Below are positions 1-6,206 of a stretch of 6,604 nucleotides of DNA, one piece after another. The stretch covers positions 1-6,604 of the forward strand of contig JAQGMT010000303.1 in the NCBI GenBank assembly GCA_028292185.1, written 5' to 3'. Numbering within the stretch: the stretch's first letter is position 1; each line of letters starts with the position of its first letter. The notes beneath the pieces are model-generated. The model saw only the letters and a list, made by a program, of their open reading frames with translations, was not told the origin of the DNA and ran no database searches. Position numbers and translations under genes: made by a program. The stretch comes from Ramlibacter sp. (GTDB lineage: Bacteria > Pseudomonadota > Gammaproteobacteria > Burkholderiales > Burkholderiaceae_C).

Positions 1-897
1 GTCGGGCGTGTTCGACACCGGCTCCGCGCCGGCATTCAGCAGTACTTCCCGCACATCGGGCAGCGCGACGATCAGGGCCAGCTCCTTGCCCAGGCGCTCG
101 CGCACCGCCTTGGGCATCTTCGAGGAACCCAGCGCCGCGAACCAGTCCTCGCCGTCGTAGCCGTGCACGCCGGCCTGCGACAGCGTGGGCACGTCGGGCA
201 TGAACTTCTTGCCCGCCGCGGAGCTGCTGGCCAGCACCAGCAGGCGGCCGCTCTTGGCCAGCGGCAGCACGTTGGGCGCCGGCGCGAACGCATACGTCAG
301 CCGGCCGCCGATGATTTCGGTCATGGTCTCGGGCGTGCCGCGCTGCGGGATGTGCTGCGCGTCGAAACCGGCCATCTTGGCGAACACGGCACTGTGCAAG
401 TGCGCGGTGCTGCCGACGCCGGCCGATCCGTAGTTCACCCCGGTGCGATCCGCCTTCGCCGCCGCGACGAGTTGCGCAACGCTGTTCACGTGCAAAGCGG
501 GCGACACGACCAGGAAGCTCGGCGCCTTGGCGAGCAGCGCGATGCCGGCCATGTCGCGTTCCGCCACGTAAGGCAGCTTGTTGTCCAGCGCGGAGCGGAC
601 GCCCAGGGCGCTGGGTGCGAACAGGATCGTGTGTCCGTCCGGCTTCGCCGCGAGCAGCGCGGACGCGCCGATTACGCCGCCGGCGCCGGCACGGTTTTCC
701 ACGATCACCGGCACGCCGAGCGCCGCCTCGAGGTGGCGCTGCACCGCCCGCGCAATGATGTCCGTGGTGCCCCCGGCGGTTGCGGGCACGAGGATGCGCA
801 CCGGCACGTCCTTCTGCGGGAATGTGCCGGGGTCCTGCGCCGAAGCGGCCGTGCAGGCCGCGAGCAGGGTTGCGAGAGCGAGCCGTCGAGTGAACAC
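1..897 (-). CDS. Bug/TctC-family periplasmic solute-binding protein (3' end cut by window edge)
   Basis: This is a periplasmic receptor of the Bug family (tripartite tricarboxylate transporter receptors, TctC type), which bind small carboxylates or similar solutes. The start is GTG at 897, preceded by a perfect AAGGAG (910-905) with a 7-nt spacer; the frame stays open for 299 codons to the window edge, so roughly the last 20-30 residues of a usual ~320-residue protein are missing. Residues 1-20 form a signal peptide (RR at 4-5, hydrophobic core, ASA|Q cleavage after A20). A lipobox-like LAAC also ends at C15. Family hallmarks follow: a first strand beginning VRILVPATAGGTTDIIAR, then the VENRAGAGGVIGA segment, a NYGSAGVGSTAHL ligand loop and PDVPTLSQAGVHGYD near the end. 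It lies 52 bp behind the small hydro-lyase subunit on the same strand. No TctA/TctB membrane genes are visible, as is common for Bug genes. The ligand is unknown. Confidence 0.93.
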   Translation of the reverse strand, partial: MFTRRLALATLLAACTAASAQDPGTFPQKDVPVRILVPATAGGTTDIIARAVQRHLEAALGVPVIVENRAGAGGVIGASALLAAKPDGHTILFAPSALGVRSALDNKLPYVAERDMAGIALLAKAPSFLVVSPALHVNSVAQLVAAAKADRTGVNYGSAGVGSTAHLHSAVFAKMAGFDAQHIPQRGTPETMTEIIGGRLTYAFAPAPNVLPLAKSGRLLVLASSSAAGKKFMPDVPTLSQAGVHGYDGEDWFAALGSSKMPKAVRERLGKELALIVALPDVREVLLNAGAEPVSNTPD

Positions 898-920
898 CGT
901 GGAACTCCTTGTGAATTGCA

Positions 921-936
921 CCCGCGGGCGCGCGGG
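921..936. repeat. GC-only hairpin between the small hydro-lyase subunit gene and the binding-protein gene
   Basis: CCCGCG (921-926) and CGCGGG (931-936) form a perfect 6-bp inverted repeat with a 4-nt loop in the 52-bp gap between the two genes. It lies just upstream of the ribosome binding site of the binding protein. No T-tract follows on the operon strand, so it is not a standard intrinsic terminator. It could stabilise or process the mRNA and so change the ratio of receptor to enzyme; in such GC-rich DNA it may also be chance. Confidence 0.35.
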
Positions 937-949
937 ACTGACCATTCGA

Positions 950-1495
950 TTACGCGATGTGCGGTGCCGATGCCGGCTGGTTGGCCTTGGCCCACTCCAC
1001 CAGCCATCCTGCGGTGCCCCCGTGCATCACCAACTCCTGCAGCTCGGGCGGCAGCGGCGCGAAGGTGCGCGTCAGCCCGCGCGTCTGGTTAACGAATTCG
1101 CCGGTGGAGAAATCCACCTTCAGCAGGTCACCCGTCTCGCACGCGTCCAGTACGCCGGCGCAGGGACTCAGCACGCGCAAGCCCTCGCCGATGGCGCCGC
1201 GATACGCCTGCACCGGCATCGACTCGCACAGCAGACCCAGGCCGAGCGCACGCATCGCGATGTAGCCGGGCACCTTGGGGCCCATGCCAAAACGCCGGCC
1301 GGCGACGACAATGTCGCCCGGCTGGCACTCGCCGGCGAATTTCGGCGCGATCTGTTCGAACAGGTGGGGCGTGATCTTGGCGGGATCGGTCTCGCGCGCG
1401 GTGATGAGCCGCAGCGGCACGATGCCGTTGGCGTGGGGAACGTCGTGCCCGAGTTTCAGGCAACGGCCGCGCAGCGTCCAGAAGCTGTCAGGCAT
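950..1495 (-). CDS. Divergent LeuD/aconitase swivel-domain-type hydro-lyase small subunit
   Basis: This 181-residue protein matches the small (swivelling) subunit of two-subunit hydro-lyases such as 3-isopropylmalate or 2,3-dimethylmalate dehydratase. The start at 1495 is chosen because GGAGA (1506-1502) sits 6 nt upstream and the resulting 8-bp overlap with the large-subunit gene implies translational coupling; a longer in-frame start at 1528 lies deeper inside that gene. Visible family features are the N-terminal GRCLKLGHDVP segment, HLFEQIAPKF (44-53), the strand PGDIVVAG (59-66) and AYRGAIGEGLRVL (97-109). Oddly, the usual substrate-binding FGCGSSREHA motif reads FGMGPKVPGY (69-78), so both serines and the arginine are absent. 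The usual YRNAINIGL reads YRGAIGEGL, and the N-terminal TD pair is also lost. It should form the active site with its large-subunit neighbour. Membership of the family is firm, but the leucine-pathway role is doubtful. Confidence 0.88.
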   Translation of the reverse strand: MPDSFWTLRGRCLKLGHDVPHANGIVPLRLITARETDPAKITPHLFEQIAPKFAGECQPGDIVVAGRRFGMGPKVPGYIAMRALGLGLLCESMPVQAYRGAIGEGLRVLSPCAGVLDACETGDLLKVDFSTGEFVNQTRGLTRTFAPLPPELQELVMHGGTAGWLVEWAKANQPASAPHIA

Positions 1496-2810
1496 AGCAG
1501 GTCTCCAGCATATCGAGCACGGCGGCATCGGGGCTCATGGTGCGCGCGTCGGTGATGCGGCCCATCACGGCCGACGCCGCCACCGTGGCCGGGCTGCCGA
1601 GGAACAGGCTGGCGTCGCGCGGACCGAAGCGTCCTGTGTTGTTGTTGGTGGCGGTGGAGATCGACACCTCGCCCGAGGCGACCGGGCCCACCACCGCGTC
1701 GTTGCAGGGGCCGCAGCCGGCCGGCAGCACGATGGCCCCCGCGTCGAGGAACACCTGCATCAGGCCGTCCGTCAGTAGGCGCCGGGTGGAACGCTCGGAG
1801 CCCGGCACCACGAACAGGCGCGTGCCGGCCGAGAGCCGGCGTCCCTTCAGGATGCTGGCCGCTATCAGCAAGTCGTCGTACATGCCCGATCCGCACGAGC
1901 CGATGAAGGCATGGTCCACCGCGGTGCCGACCGCTTCGCCGATGTCGGTGGCCCGGCTGACGTCTCCGGGCAGCACCACCTGCGGGCCGATATCGGCCAG
2001 GTCGATGGTGGCGGTGGATTCGTAAACGGCATCCTGGTCCGGGTACACGGTGTGCAGCGGCCGCTTGGCGCGCGATTGGGAGTATTCGACGATGCGCTGC
2101 GAGGGCGGAACGTAGACGCCCGCTGCCCGCATTTCGGTTGCGGTGCTGCACAGCGCGACGCGTGCGCCGAGCCCGAACTGATCCAGGTCGCCGGCGTATT
2201 CGAGCACGCGGTAATCCAGGTCGAACGGCAGTCGGCCTGCCGCGATGCTGCGCGCCAGGTAGAAGCCGACGTCGCGCCCGTACACGCCGGTGGCGAGTTG
2301 ACCGCGCAGTTCCAGCCGCACGCTCTGCGGAACCGGAACCCAGGTGGTGCCCGTGGCCAGCACGCGCGCGATCTCGCCCCCCACGCGCAGCCCGAATGCG
2401 CCGACCGCGCCGGCGTTGGTCGCGTGCGTGTCGTTGTCGAAATAGAACATGCCCGGCACCACCAGCCCATCCTCGAGCGGGAAGATGTGGCCGTGCCCGC
2501 CGCGCCCGACGTCGTAGAAATTCTGGATGCGCCACGTCTTGGCCGCCTGGCGGTTGAAGGCACCGCGCTGCGCCGCGCGTTCGCTGCCGTACAGCACGTC
2601 GTGGTCGCTGACCATCATGGTGCGGTCCGGCGCATGCAGGCGCGTGATGCCGGCGGCGTCGAGCGCCTTCTTGGCGTCGGTGACGAGCGCGTCATGGATC
2701 ATCACCATGTCCGGCTCGGGATACACCAGGGTGCCCGCGCTCACGCCGGCGCGGTGGAGCTCGTCGCGGCTGACGCGGCCCAACACTTTTTCGATCGCGG
2801 TGAATCCCAT
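1488..2810 (-). CDS. Divergent LeuC/aconitase-type [4Fe-4S] hydro-lyase large subunit
   Basis: This 440-residue protein is the catalytic large subunit of an aconitase-superfamily dehydratase, which moves or removes water on a hydroxy-acid through a [4Fe-4S] cluster. The three expected cluster ligands are present: C306 (in GSCGSGM) and C366/C369 (in GCGPC). Other conserved parts are DH at 69-70, HGHIFPLEDG (106-115), DTH (127-129) with NAGAVGAFG, WVPVPQSVRLELRG (157-170) and SPATVAASAVMG (406-417). Departures from LeuC are TNG to GSG after C306, DSHT to DTHA, and NRNFxGR to NNNTGR (389-394), which loses the first arginine. Canonical bacterial LeuC is about 465 residues. The ATG at 2810 is preceded by GGAAGG with a 5-nt spacer. 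It is the first gene of the leftward operon and diverges from a LysR regulator. Likely soluble and cytoplasmic, paired with the adjacent small subunit. A catabolic substrate is inferred from the regulator and the binding protein; it is not shown. Confidence 0.9.
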   Translation of the reverse strand: MGFTAIEKVLGRVSRDELHRAGVSAGTLVYPEPDMVMIHDALVTDAKKALDAAGITRLHAPDRTMMVSDHDVLYGSERAAQRGAFNRQAAKTWRIQNFYDVGRGGHGHIFPLEDGLVVPGMFYFDNDTHATNAGAVGAFGLRVGGEIARVLATGTTWVPVPQSVRLELRGQLATGVYGRDVGFYLARSIAAGRLPFDLDYRVLEYAGDLDQFGLGARVALCSTATEMRAAGVYVPPSQRIVEYSQSRAKRPLHTVYPDQDAVYESTATIDLADIGPQVVLPGDVSRATDIGEAVGTAVDHAFIGSCGSGMYDDLLIAASILKGRRLSAGTRLFVVPGSERSTRRLLTDGLMQVFLDAGAIVLPAGCGPCNDAVVGPVASGEVSISTATNNNTGRFGPRDASLFLGSPATVAASAVMGRITDARTMSPDAAVLDMLETCYA

Positions 2811-2843
2811 GCGGCCCTTCCGAAGTCCGTGCCAATCACACCC

Positions 2844-2872
2844 AATGTAGACCGACGCCAGCCATAAGTAAA
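2844..2872 (-). promoter_or_regulatory. Candidate sigma-70 promoter of the hydro-lyase operon
   Basis: On the minus strand TTTACT (2872-2867, 4 of 6 to TTGACA) and TACATT (2849-2844, 4 of 6 to TATAAT) are separated by exactly 17 bp. Transcription would begin near 2837, about 27 bases before the ATG at 2810. The weak match suits an activator-dependent promoter, and a dyad lies directly upstream of the -35 box. Confidence 0.4.
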
Positions 2873-2874
2873 AT
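2846..2874 (+). promoter_or_regulatory. Candidate promoter of the LysR-type regulator gene
   Basis: On the plus strand TAAAAT (2869-2874, 5 of 6 to TATAAT) has TGTAGA (2846-2851, 3 of 6 to TTGACA) 17 bp upstream. Transcription would begin near 2881. The element lies almost exactly on top of the opposing operon promoter, and the predicted start falls inside the first dyad, which would allow negative autoregulation, usual for LysR regulators. The -35 match is poor. Confidence 0.3.
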
Positions 2875-2911
2875 TCAGATTCGTGAACCGCTCTTCATGA
2901 TCCTTTATGAA
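2874..2911. promoter_or_regulatory. Candidate LysR operator: two dyads in the divergent promoter region
   Basis: TTCA-N6-TGAA (2874-2887) contains the T-N11-A spacing typical of LysR boxes (T2875 to A2887). TTCAT-N8-ATGAA (2894-2911) follows; its right arm overlaps the ATG of the regulator. The two centres (2880.5 and 2902.5) are 22 bp apart, about two helical turns. Relative to the inferred operon start near 2837 they lie at about -43 and -65, the places where LysR regulators usually have their activation and recognition sites. Assignment is inferred from geometry only. Confidence 0.45.
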
Positions 2912-3833
2912 TTTGAATCTGCACCAACTCGACGCATTCGTGCGGGTCGCCCGGTTCGGCGGCTTCTCGCGGGCGGCCGCCCAGATGCACGTGAGCCAGG
3001 CCGGCTTGAGCATCCTGGTGCGCAAGCTCGAACAGCGGCTCGCGCTGACGCTGTTCGAGCGCACGACGCGGAACGTGACGCTGACTGCCGCGGGGAAGGC
3101 GGTGCTGCCGATCGCCGAGCGCATGTTGCAGGACGGGCACGCGCTGCTGCACCACGCGCACCTGCTCCCCGACAGCCATAGCCACCGCATCGTCTTCGCG
3201 CTGCCCCCGCTCCTCGCGGCCACTGTGCTGCCGCTGGCGCTGGAGCAGTTCCAGCGGCAACAGCCCGGCGCGGTGGTGATCTTCCGCGAATGCGTGCGCG
3301 AGGAGCAGATCAGCCGGATCTTTTCACGCGACGTCGATTTCGCGCTGGGTTTCGGCGTGGAGCCGAATGCGCAACTGGATTGCGAGCCGGTCGGCAAGGA
3401 CGAGATGTGCGTCGCGGTGCCCAGCGATCATCCGCTCGCCGCGCGAACGAGAGTCCGCTGGAGCGACCTGGGCGGGCACCCGATCATCATCAATGCGCCC
3501 GGCAGCGGCGCGCGCACCGTGGCCGAGAACGCGTTCGCGACCGCCGGCGAGACGCTGCGGCCGGCCTTCGAGACCAGCAACCATCTCACGGCCGTGGAAC
3601 TCGCGCGCCGGGGCCTCGGCGTGGCGGTGGTGTCGTCATGCGTGCGGCCCCTCGCGGACTCGATGGGCATTGCGGTGCGTACGCTGTCAGCACCCGCGGC
3701 GTCCCGTTCCCTGCAACTCGCCCGCCGCCGGGGCAGCACGCTGAGCAGCTCGGCTTCCACATTCGTGGAGTTGTTCGCGAAGGTGCTCGCCGCGGCACAG
3801 CGCGCGTCGCCGCGCGAGAAGCGGCGCGCCTGA
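2907..3833 (+). CDS. LysR-type transcriptional regulator, divergent from the hydro-lyase operon
   Basis: This 308-residue protein has the standard LysR layout. An N-terminal winged helix-turn-helix covers residues about 5-65 (LHQLDAFVRVARFGGFSRAA, then HVSQAGLSILVRKLEQRL and LFERTTRNVTLTAAG), a linker helix runs to about 90, and a periplasmic-binding-like effector domain covers about 93-295, including FALGFGV and the strand ELARRGLGVAVVSS. Length is normal for the family. The ATG at 2907 is the only reasonable start, because an in-frame TGA lies at 2898-2900. No good Shine-Dalgarno sequence precedes it, suggesting weak translation. It faces away from the hydro-lyase operon with 96 bp between the start codons, the classic arrangement for a regulator of its neighbour. 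The inducer is probably the substrate or an intermediate of that pathway; this is inferred from position. Confidence 0.95.
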   Translation: MNLNLHQLDAFVRVARFGGFSRAAAQMHVSQAGLSILVRKLEQRLALTLFERTTRNVTLTAAGKAVLPIAERMLQDGHALLHHAHLLPDSHSHRIVFALPPLLAATVLPLALEQFQRQQPGAVVIFRECVREEQISRIFSRDVDFALGFGVEPNAQLDCEPVGKDEMCVAVPSDHPLAARTRVRWSDLGGHPIIINAPGSGARTVAENAFATAGETLRPAFETSNHLTAVELARRGLGVAVVSSCVRPLADSMGIAVRTLSAPAASRSLQLARRRGSTLSSSASTFVELFAKVLAAAQRASPREKRRA

Positions 3834-3862
3834 ATGGCTCGCTCGGCGAACTGCTGCTCAAT

Positions 3863-4351
3863 CTAGAACTTGCATTCGGCCACGAACCCGCCATCCGCCG
3901 ATCCGATCGGGCCTGGTCCGGTTTGAATCAAGACGCTGTTCAAGACGCTATCGCCACGTCCCACCGGCAGGGCATTGAAAGTCATAGTGGTCTGACTTCC
4001 GTCGAGGGTGACCTTGGCTGTCAGCAAGGCGGAGCCGGGGATCGGTCCCGGCGATACGGAAAATGTGCCGATTGCCTGCAGTTGTGCTTCCGTCGAGGCA
4101 CTCCCGGCGGGATTGAGCAGGACGATGTTGGCCGCAAAGGTCTTGGCCCCAAAGTCGAAAGTGCCCAGGGTGGTGACGCCCCACCCCGGCCCCGGGTTGT
4201 GGCCATACAGGTAGGTAAAGGGGTATGACCAGGTCCCGGCAAATCCGCAAGTACCCCGATCGGGGAAGGTGTTCTGAGCGCCAAAAGCAGCCGCGCACGT
4301 TGAAAGGGCGGCGCAACAAAATAGTGCTCTGAGAATAGTTTTCGGTGTCAT
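3863..4351 (-). CDS. Small exported protein of unknown function
   Basis: I do not recognise this 162-residue protein. It has a clear signal peptide: K4 and R8, then a hydrophobic stretch (about 9-23), with possible cleavage after A22 or A25. The mature part is rich in G, T, S and alternating hydrophobic residues, suggesting an all-beta fold. Its only two cysteines, C35 near the start (TCGFAGTWSY) and C160 next to the end (ECKF), could form a disulfide tying the termini together. The ATG at 4351 is supported by GGAG with a 7-nt spacer on the minus strand. It converges on the LysR gene with 29 bp between stop codons and has no operon partner in view. Its DNA is visibly less GC-rich than the flanking operons, so recent acquisition or a lineage-specific gene is possible. 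The alternative, that it is not a gene, is unlikely given the signal peptide and ribosome binding site. Confidence 0.8.
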   Translation of the reverse strand: MTPKTILRALFCCAALSTCAAAFGAQNTFPDRGTCGFAGTWSYPFTYLYGHNPGPGWGVTTLGTFDFGAKTFAANIVLLNPAGSASTEAQLQAIGTFSVSPGPIPGSALLTAKVTLDGSQTTMTFNALPVGRGDSVLNSVLIQTGPGPIGSADGGFVAECKF

Positions 4352-4569
4352 GGCAAAACTCCAGGTTGGTTAAATCCACACGGAAGCGCGTTGGCGTTTA
4401 GGCCTTTCGCAGGTAATGCGGCAGCAAGTATTACCCAATCACCCTTTGGTGTCATCCCCCGAATGAGCGATGACTCGGTGGTTCCACATCGATAAGCACT
4501 GGGGCGAGGAGAGAAGATGGAGCGGTCAACGCTCACCGACAGGTAAGAGGCCAGCGCTTTCGGTTGTGT
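4352..4569. other. Gene-free stretch between the exported-protein gene and the Mla-like operon
   Basis: This 218-bp stretch contains the upstream region of the exported-protein gene and the 3' side of the Mla-like operon. I see no tRNA, no convincing intrinsic terminator and no convincing promoter. It is less GC-rich than the operons and contains several short perfect inverted repeats, described separately. A hairpin GAGCG-N5-CGCTC (4520-4534) lies about 35 bp beyond the operon stop but has no T-tract, so it is at best a weak transcription end. Confidence 0.5.
4412..4474. repeat. Cluster of three short perfect inverted repeats
   Basis: GGTAAT-N12-ATTACC (4412-4435), CACC-N4-GGTG (4440-4451) and GTCATC-N12-GATGAC (4451-4474) follow one another closely. 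The first and third have the same geometry, 6-bp arms around a 12-bp spacer, with centres 39 bp apart, but different arm sequences. They lie 60 to 125 bp upstream of the exported-protein start. They could be operator sites or hairpins in a leader RNA. Short perfect dyads also arise by chance, so function is uncertain. Confidence 0.35.
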
Positions 4570-5220
4570 TCAGCGCGGCCCGCTGACCAGATCCATGCGC
4601 CGGCGGATTCGCTCGGCGTCCTCGCGCCGGCCGGCGCGCTCGGCGCGCTGCGCCTGCACGCCCAGCCATGTCAGCAGCGGACGGCGCCAGCCCTGTTGCG
4701 ATGCCGTGTCGGCGGCCAGGGCCACCACCTCCGGTGAGGCGCGGCCCATGCGAAACAGCACACCGGCAGCGACCAGGCGCGCCAGCGGATCGGCGATCGC
4801 CTGCACCGCGGCGGCGTCTTCGCGTCCACCGGCGACGGCGCGGTGCTGCGCGGGCAACAGGGGGACGTCCGCGGGCGTGATGTGGCCGGCGAGGTAGTCC
4901 GCGTAGGCGCGTTCGGCGGGCGGCGCGTCGCCGCGCAAGCGCTCGAAGCCGTCACACGGATCGAGCACGAGGCTTGCCACCGCCACCGCACAACGCGTGA
5001 GCTCGGCCCGCGCCACCAGCCCCGGTTGGCCGGTGGCGGCGAGTTCGGTGCGCGCCTGCTCGAACTCCACGGCCTCGACGCGCGCGTCGCCCTTGAGGTA
5101 GGCCGACGTGTATCGCGCCAGGGCGTCGTGCGAATTGGATTTCCAGTCCGGTGGGGGCGGCTGGCTGCCGCACGCGGCCAGCAGTCCGGCGCACGCAATA
5201 CCGACAAGACGGATCTTCAT
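4570..5220 (-). CDS. Lipoprotein of unknown function, last gene of the Mla-like operon
   Basis: This 216-residue protein has a lipoprotein signal peptide (K2, R4, hydrophobic core) with lipobox LAAC; C17 would be lipidated, and G18-S19 favours sorting to the outer membrane. A proline-rich tether (PPPP, about 21-24) follows, then a mostly helical body with many A, R, E and L residues that resembles helical-hairpin repeats, though I see no clear repeat signature. C72 and C89 lie close together (around LTRCAVAVA and LDPCDGF). The ATG at 5220 overlaps the stop of the MlaD-like gene (ATGA, 4 bp), with GAGGTG 8 nt upstream, so the two are translationally coupled. By context it may be the outer-membrane-side or accessory partner of the lipid transporter, comparable in role to PqiC or an ABC-auxiliary lipoprotein. 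I cannot assign it to either family from sequence. Confidence 0.85.
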   Translation of the reverse strand: MKIRLVGIACAGLLAACGSQPPPPDWKSNSHDALARYTSAYLKGDARVEAVEFEQARTELAATGQPGLVARAELTRCAVAVASLVLDPCDGFERLRGDAPPAERAYADYLAGHITPADVPLLPAQHRAVAGGREDAAAVQAIADPLARLVAAGVLFRMGRASPEVVALAADTASQQGWRRPLLTWLGVQAQRAERAGRREDAERIRRRMDLVSGPR

Positions 5221-6200
5221 GGCAACTTCACCTCGGTGTCCTTTGCAAACGGCCATTTGCGATTGAGCTGGTCGATCATGCCCTCGACCTTGTGCAGGTT
5301 GGCCTCGACTTCCGCGCGCAAGCCGCCCAGGTTGTTGGTGGCGCCGCGCACGTCGGCTCCGATGCCCTGCGCCTCGACCACGAGCGCGTCGACTTTCTTC
5401 AGGCTCGCCCGGGTCTCGGCCAGCAACTGATTGAGCTGCAGGACGGTGCCGCGGGCTTCCTTCGCGAGGCCATCGGGCCCAAACACCTGCGTGTCGGCTT
5501 TCGCGGTGAGCGCATCGAGCCGGGCGAGCAAGGTGTTCGCGCGGTCGAGTGCGGTGACGAGCTTGCGCGCGTCGGCGTCGTTGCCGAACGCTGCGCCCAG
5601 CACACCGCCCGGCCCATTGAGTTTCTCGGTCGTGGCGCGCAGGTTGTCCAGCGTGGTGCGCAAGGCGGCGTCCTGCGCCGTGATGGCGGCGAGGTTCTCC
5701 AGCGTCTGCTTGGCGGCCGAGAGGACCTGCGGCAATTCGGCCGTCGCGTCGCCGCGCAGCACCGGGCGCCTGGCACCGGGTGGCAGCGGCGGGTCGGCGG
5801 GCTGGCCGGTGAAGGCCTTGATGGTCGTGCCGCCGACCAGGCCGCGCTCGAGGGTGAAGACGCTGGAGGTGCGCAACCAGTGCGCGTCCGCGCTCGGCAC
5901 GTCGACCACGATGTGCGCGTTGCCCGGCTCGGCCAGCTCCAGGCGCCGCACGCGCCCGATCGGAAAGCCCGCGAAGGTCATGTCCATGCCGACCACCACG
6001 CCTTCGGCGTCGTCGGCCACCAGCACCAGGCGCTGCGTCGGCTCGAAGACCCCGCGGGCATACAGCAGGTACAGCACGGACCCGGCGATGAGCGCGACCG
6101 TGAACAGCAGCAGCAACGCCGCCTTGAACTGGAGGTGGCGCACCGGGCGCGGGCCCGCGTCGGGCTCGGAGCCGGCAATGGGTGTTGTGGGTTCGGCCAT
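5217..6200 (-). CDS. MlaD-family MCE-domain protein, inner-membrane lipid transport component
   Basis: This 327-residue protein is an MCE/MlaD-type substrate-binding component that shuttles phospholipid or other hydrophobic molecules between the inner-membrane permease and the periplasm. It has a cytoplasmic N-terminal tail rich in P, one transmembrane helix (about 27-47), a single MCE domain (about 57-132) with the hallmark VVVGMDMTFAGFPIGRVRRLEL (its centre GMDMTFAGFPIGRV at 71-84) and GLVGGTTIKAF (120-130), and a long helical C-terminal part (about 150-325) of repeated NL/LD/ALxA segments that likely forms a coiled coil or tube wall. Such C-terminal helices are seen in longer MCE proteins, whereas E. 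coli MlaD is only about 180 residues. It starts 6 nt after the permease stop and overlaps the lipoprotein gene by 4 bp, showing one operon. No strong Shine-Dalgarno is visible before its ATG. The cargo is unknown. Confidence 0.92.
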   Translation of the reverse strand: MAEPTTPIAGSEPDAGPRPVRHLQFKAALLLLFTVALIAGSVLYLLYARGVFEPTQRLVLVADDAEGVVVGMDMTFAGFPIGRVRRLELAEPGNAHIVVDVPSADAHWLRTSSVFTLERGLVGGTTIKAFTGQPADPPLPPGARRPVLRGDATAELPQVLSAAKQTLENLAAITAQDAALRTTLDNLRATTEKLNGPGGVLGAAFGNDADARKLVTALDRANTLLARLDALTAKADTQVFGPDGLAKEARGTVLQLNQLLAETRASLKKVDALVVEAQGIGADVRGATNNLGGLRAEVEANLHKVEGMIDQLNRKWPFAKDTEVKLP

Positions 6201-6206
6201 TCGGCA

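Noticed and set aside
163..1092. Long plus-strand open frames across the binding-protein and small-subunit genes.
   Set aside because: Their products are low-complexity R/A/G/H-rich translations of the antisense strand, whereas the minus-strand frames encode clear protein families. Such antisense frames are expected at this GC content.
1488..2810. Naming the pair leuC/leuD of leucine biosynthesis.
   Set aside because: Key substrate-binding motifs are missing in both subunits, the large subunit is shorter than usual LeuC, and no leuB follows. Only family-level names are justified.
3834..3862. A bidirectional terminator in the gap between the convergent LysR and exported-protein genes.
   Set aside because: The 29-bp gap shows neither a stable stem nor a T-tract on either strand.
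4348..4536. A 62-codon leftward reading frame with a GTG start whose stop overlaps the exported-protein start as ATGA.
   Set aside because: No ribosome binding site is visible before its start, the protein looks like random translation, and the frame runs across the inverted-repeat cluster. The ATGA overlap is most likely chance.
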